Positions 60,370-64,000 of a stretch of DNA of 64,000 nt are shown in pieces; within the stretch, counting starts at the first letter, position 1, and each line of letters starts with the position of its first letter. The notes beneath the pieces were generated by a model. The model was not told the origin of the DNA. It saw nothing but the letters and a program-made list of their open reading frames with translations, and did not search any database. Position numbers and translations under genes: made by a program. This DNA comes from Actinomycetota bacterium (GTDB lineage: Bacteria; Actinomycetota; Actinomycetes; Nanopelagicales; Nanopelagicaceae). The DNA lies in NCBI GenBank assembly GCA_026392935.1, contig JAPLBE010000004.1:1-64000 (forward strand). The letters are read 5' to 3'.

Positions 60370-61122
60370 TCAACCGTTCATCTTGAAGGAGAGAGAAGTA
60401 ATCAGTGCAAGAGTTGGGAAAACAAGTGCCGTAACCCACGCTTTGGCGCCAACAGATTTTGATTCAGTGTGAGGGAGTTCTCCATCAAACCCACGAGACA
60501 GCATGGCCAAATGCACGCGTTCACCTCGCTCATAGGAGCGAATAAAAAGCGCGGCTGCAGATGTTGCAATTACTTTCCAATGCTTCACACCGGTTGCATC
60601 AAAGCCACGAGACTCACGAGCAATCTTCATGCGCTCCATTTCATCGCTGATGACATTTACATAGCGCAACATAAATGAGGCAATCTGAACCATGATGGTG
60701 GGAAGTCGTAGGCGTTCAAGTCCTCGCAAAATTTCGCGCGCAGTCGTCGTGGTAGAGAGAATGACTGCACTCAAAACTCCTAAAGTTCCCTTAGCCACAA
60801 TCGATACCCCCGCCAGGAGTCCATCGCGATAAAGGTTGAGCGGACCTAGTTCAAAGCGTTCGCCGGTACCAACAAATGGCATGAGCACTGCAAAAAGAAT
60901 AAAGGGAACTTCAATGAGTGCCCGCTTAGAGAGCGTAAAGATCGAAATCTTGCCAGCCGTGGCTGCAGCAATAACTAAGGCTAGGAAAATCACAAACGCA
61001 GGCCAATATGTAATCGGAGTTGATACAACGACCAAGACAAAGAAAAGAACTGCAATTATTTTTACATGGGAAGGCAATGAATGCACAACTGAATGGCGAT
61101 GAATGTAGAGCCGTTCGCCCAC
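60370..61122 (-). CDS. cbiQ: ECF transporter transmembrane protein CbiQ (start possibly further upstream)
   Basis: HRHSVVHSLPSHVKIIAVLFFVLVVVSTP, MKIARESRGFDATG, RGERVHLAMLSRGFDGE. Confidence 0.9.
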   Translation of the reverse strand: MGERLYIHRHSVVHSLPSHVKIIAVLFFVLVVVSTPITYWPAFVIFLALVIAAATAGKISIFTLSKRALIEVPFILFAVLMPFVGTGERFELGPLNLYRDGLLAGVSIVAKGTLGVLSAVILSTTTTAREILRGLERLRLPTIMVQIASFMLRYVNVISDEMERMKIARESRGFDATGVKHWKVIATSAAALFIRSYERGERVHLAMLSRGFDGELPHTESKSVGAKAWVTALVFPTLALITSLSFKMNG

Positions 61123-61181
61123 ATCATGGCCATGGTGATGGCCGTGCGAATGAACCTGGCTTTTTTCGGAAGTTGAAATGT

Positions 61182-61487
61182 TTATTTGTTTGCACCACTC
61201 TTGCGTCGCAAAACAAGGAACAGACCAGTAGAAACACCAGCTGTGGCAATCACTCCAATTACACCAGCTGCGCCAGTAGATAGGCGTTCATTTTTAATGC
61301 CCTTGACTCCGTAGTCAGCCAAAACTCCATCAGAATTAGAATGCTCTTTTGCACTTTCTAGAAATCCAATATCTCCGGCAACTTTCTCTAGTCCATCTGG
61401 GCTTGAAGATGCATAGTGAGAAACAACGCCAGCTAAGAATAAAGAGAGAATAAATCCAGCGATGAGAAACTTGTTTTGTTTTTTCAT
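61182..61487 (-). CDS. PDGLE domain protein (CbiN/NikN-like)
   Basis: SHYASSSPDGLEKVAGDIGF, C-terminal TM helix. Confidence 0.9.
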   Translation of the reverse strand: MKKQNKFLIAGFILSLFLAGVVSHYASSSPDGLEKVAGDIGFLESAKEHSNSDGVLADYGVKGIKNERLSTGAAGVIGVIATAGVSTGLFLVLRRKSGANK

Positions 61488-62161
61488 TCTTTAACTCTCG
61501 TTTCTAGAACTTGCTGCGATCCTTTATATCCGTAAACAAGATCAGAACGACTTGCCATGACCGCGCCCACGGCGAGTGCGGAGATAACCCCTTCGCCAAT
61601 TCCAATTAGGAAGTGAGTTCCAAGCATTGCGGTCAACACCTGAGAAATAGAAAACGTTGCAGTTCCACCGATTGCATACTGGAGTACAAATCCTGCTGCC
61701 GCAAAAGGCACTGATATCAAACCTGCAAGGAATGCAGCAATTGAAATAGAAGACTTATTCTTTGGAAGAATTTTCTTGATGGCGATAAATGATGCGTAAC
61801 CAACCCACACTCCGATTAGCGACATGTTAAACACATTGAGCCCAAGCGCAGTGAGACCACCGTCGGCAAAGAGCAGACCTTGCATGAGTAAAACAACTGT
61901 CAGCGCAAGGGAAGCTGCCCACGGTCCAACAAGAATTGCAGCGAGTGCACCGCCAAGTAGGTGGCCACTTGTTCCGGCAGCAACAGGAAAATTGAGCATC
62001 TGCACAGCGAAGATAAAGGTTGCAGTAAGCCCGGCAAGGGGAGCAGTCTTCTCATCAAGGGTCGACTTGGCGCCCTTCAGTGAAAGTGCCACTCCTGCGG
62101 CTGCTATGCCGGCAAAGGCGACTGAAGTGGGTACATCGATAAACCCATCAGGGATGTGCAT
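61484..62161 (-). CDS. cbiM: ECF-type Ni/Co transporter S-component CbiM
   Basis: MHIPDGFIDVPTSVAFAGIAAAGVALSLK, GTSGHLLGGALAAILVGPWAA, THFLIGIGEGVISALAV; start at MHIPDGF (62161). Confidence 0.93.
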   Translation of the reverse strand: MHIPDGFIDVPTSVAFAGIAAAGVALSLKGAKSTLDEKTAPLAGLTATFIFAVQMLNFPVAAGTSGHLLGGALAAILVGPWAASLALTVVLLMQGLLFADGGLTALGLNVFNMSLIGVWVGYASFIAIKKILPKNKSSISIAAFLAGLISVPFAAAGFVLQYAIGGTATFSISQVLTAMLGTHFLIGIGEGVISALAVGAVMASRSDLVYGYKGSQQVLETRVKE

Positions 62162-62176
62162 GGTGAGATCCTCCAG

Positions 62177-62193
62177 ATGCAAACGGTTTGCAA
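62177..62193. promoter_or_regulatory. Nur-box-like palindrome upstream of cbiM
   Basis: ATGCAA-ACGGT-TTGCAA on + strand; 15-bp palindrome TGCAAACgGTTTGCA. Confidence 0.55.
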
Positions 62194-62307
62194 GAAGACA
62201 ATGGTAAACGAGAATTTACAGGCGAGCCACCTGAAATATCCGCGCCTTGGCCAGCGTTAGGTCTAAAGTGCAGGAATCTGCCAGGGCGAGTTACGGGGAG
62301 GTCACTT

Positions 62308-63279
62308 GTGAGCGATGAAGATGGCCAGGACGAGCTAGTTACCGAGGAAATGCTCTGGGATCGAATCCCAGAAGTGCACGGCGAAGAACGTGCCAATACA
62401 TATTACGAACTCTCTGCCCGAATTTTTGCACGTGGTCAATATGACGAAGCGCTCGCGCTCGCAGAGACAGCGCGCGATATTTTCTCTGAACTTGGTGCAG
62501 CGGCTCCCAGTGAAGGACTCGCACAGGCCTATTCTGCAATTGGTTACAACCTTAACCAGTTAAAACGAATGGATGAAGCTGCAACTGCAATGAGTAAAGC
62601 AGTTGCAATTTTGCGGGAAAATAAATCTCCGATTGCCCTTGAACTTGCTTGCACGCTAGGCGAGTGGTGGTACTCATCAAAGAATTATGAAAAAGTAATT
62701 GAAACTATGTACGAATGTTCTCAAGAGCATCTCGTAGATGGAAACACAATCGGTGCAGCAAATGACATGCACCTTATCGGATGTGCGCAGCGCGAACTCA
62801 AGAATTACAACGAAGCGATTATCTGTTTTCAAGAAGCGCGCAAGATGTTTAAATTAGAGAAGGAAGTAATTCATATTGCACGTTGTGATCAAAAGATTGC
62901 ATCCTGCTATGTTGAAATCGGGGAAGGTGAAAAAGCACTCGAAGCGGCTCGCCGAGCAATTGATGTCTTTGAAACAGCTCATGATCATCAACGTGAAACT
63001 TTTGCACTTTTTGAGTACGGGAAAGCTGAAATTCTCTTAGGCAAATTAGATGACGGCTTATTGACTCTTGATGGCGTGTTACAAATCATCGCCGATGATG
63101 AACCTAAAGATTTCGAGTTCATTCTCGATATTGAAACTCGCATGGTTGCGGTAATGCGCCAACTCGGTCGTATCGATGAGGCAAATGAAGTAGAACGTCG
63201 ACTTAACTCTGTACGCGAAGCACTTAAGAGCGATGAAGAACCTAATCTCGATGGGTTCCTACCAAAAAAAGACGACTAA
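62308..63279 (+). CDS. Tetratricopeptide repeat protein
   Basis: TPR-like helical repeats (ANTYYELSARIFARGQYDEALALAETARDIF; GLAQAYSAIGYNLNQLKRMDEAATAMSKAVAIL); GTG start with GGGGAGG SD rather than listed 62188. Confidence 0.82.
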   Translation: MSDEDGQDELVTEEMLWDRIPEVHGEERANTYYELSARIFARGQYDEALALAETARDIFSELGAAAPSEGLAQAYSAIGYNLNQLKRMDEAATAMSKAVAILRENKSPIALELACTLGEWWYSSKNYEKVIETMYECSQEHLVDGNTIGAANDMHLIGCAQRELKNYNEAIICFQEARKMFKLEKEVIHIARCDQKIASCYVEIGEGEKALEAARRAIDVFETAHDHQRETFALFEYGKAEILLGKLDDGLLTLDGVLQIIADDEPKDFEFILDIETRMVAVMRQLGRIDEANEVERRLNSVREALKSDEEPNLDGFLPKKDD

Positions 63280-63926
63280 GACTTACGAGGTAAGTGCTGC
63301 AAGGCCCAGTGATACATAGCGATTGCGCCTGCAGCGGATGCATTCATAGATCTTGTTGATCCATATTGTTCAATTGCATAAAGCACTTCGCAGACTTCAA
63401 TACCTTCATCTGACATACCGGCACCCTCTTGGCCAAATAGAAGTACGCATTTTTCAGGTAGCTGCGAGCCCTCGAGATGTTTTGAACTTGGAACATTATC
63501 GATTCCAATGATGGGAACACTATTTTCCTGGCACCACGCAGCGAATTCAGCGACGGTTGAATGGTGGAGAACATGGAGATATCTGTCCGTAACCATAGCT
63601 CCACGCTTATTCCAGTCTCGCTTTCCGATGATATGAACCATCGAAACGTTAAATGCATTTGCTGTGCGAACAACAGAACCAATATTCAAATCATGTTGCC
63701 AGTTTTCAATTGCTATTTGTAATTTATGCCTCTTTGAATCAAGGTCAGCAACAATCGCTTCGACAGTCCAATAACGATAGTGATCTAGAACATTCCTGCG
63801 GTCACCGTTCTCGAGTAATTCAGGATCATACTGAGCTCCCGTAGGCCAAGGTTTCTCATGTGGACCGACGCCGACTACTGGGAAAAATTCACCCGGACCA
63901 ATGACTGCAGGTGTATTGATTTCCAT
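63276..63926 (-). CDS. TrmH/SpoU family RNA methyltransferase
   Basis: NIGSVVRTANAFNVSMVHIIG, LLFGQEGAGMSDEGIE, GSTRSMNASAAGAIAMYHWA. Confidence 0.93.
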   Translation of the reverse strand: MEINTPAVIGPGEFFPVVGVGPHEKPWPTGAQYDPELLENGDRRNVLDHYRYWTVEAIVADLDSKRHKLQIAIENWQHDLNIGSVVRTANAFNVSMVHIIGKRDWNKRGAMVTDRYLHVLHHSTVAEFAAWCQENSVPIIGIDNVPSSKHLEGSQLPEKCVLLFGQEGAGMSDEGIEVCEVLYAIEQYGSTRSMNASAAGAIAMYHWALQHLPRKS

Positions 63927-63986
63927 GGTTGCACTCTAAACTTAAACCACCAGAACTTCCAAAGTTTTGATTTCAGAAGGAGCCCA

Positions 63987-64000
63987 ATGAATATCGTCTA
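63987..64000 (+). CDS. Start of a CDS truncated by window end
   Basis: AGAAGGAG SD then ATGAATATCGTC. Confidence 0.5.

Noticed and set aside
62194-62307. N-terminal extension of the TPR protein and possible cobalamin riboswitch upstream of cbiM
   Set aside because: GTG 62308 with GGGGAGG SD is a better start; no recognisable B12-box in the cbiM leader and too little space for the full aptamer.

Overview
The window is a compact, moderate-GC actinobacterial chromosome segment. Gene content and synteny (bldC, DUF3073, crp-nth-tlpA-cvpA-acs, tadA plus its associated protein, SRP RNA-dnaX-recR-ask-asd) suggest a streamlined freshwater 'acI'/Nanopelagicales-like lineage, but that taxonomic call is inference. 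It is almost all coding and carries housekeeping blocks: purine biosynthesis purA-D-B-C-S-Q-L-(SCP-like)-F-M; ask/asd; GDP-fucose fcl/gmd; kynA/kynU; tandem ROK-type kinases; a CbiMNQO-type Ni/Co ECF importer; five tRNAs and an SRP RNA. I saw no rRNA, CRISPR array, transposase or prophage. The main leads are: (1) a tightly coupled 5' cluster encoding an FN3/Ig/Ala-rich giant surface protein, a polytopic membrane protein, a lipoprotein and a divergent FtsH-like AAA metalloprotease; (2) an unannotated 33-aa hydrophobic peptide ORF followed by an intergenic stretch with H-type-pseudoknot (or mutually exclusive hairpin) geometry, just upstream of fba; (3) an APC permease fused to an OB-fold domain normally encoded by a separate neighbouring gene; (4) a Nur-box-like palindrome in front of the metal importer; (5) repeated TAnnnT-N6-ATG leaderless promoter geometry, including a crp/nth divergent pair that appears to share one symmetric -10 element; (6) an internal in-frame start with strong SD in aspartokinase. 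All calls are by eye from sequence and remembered family signatures; no searches were run.
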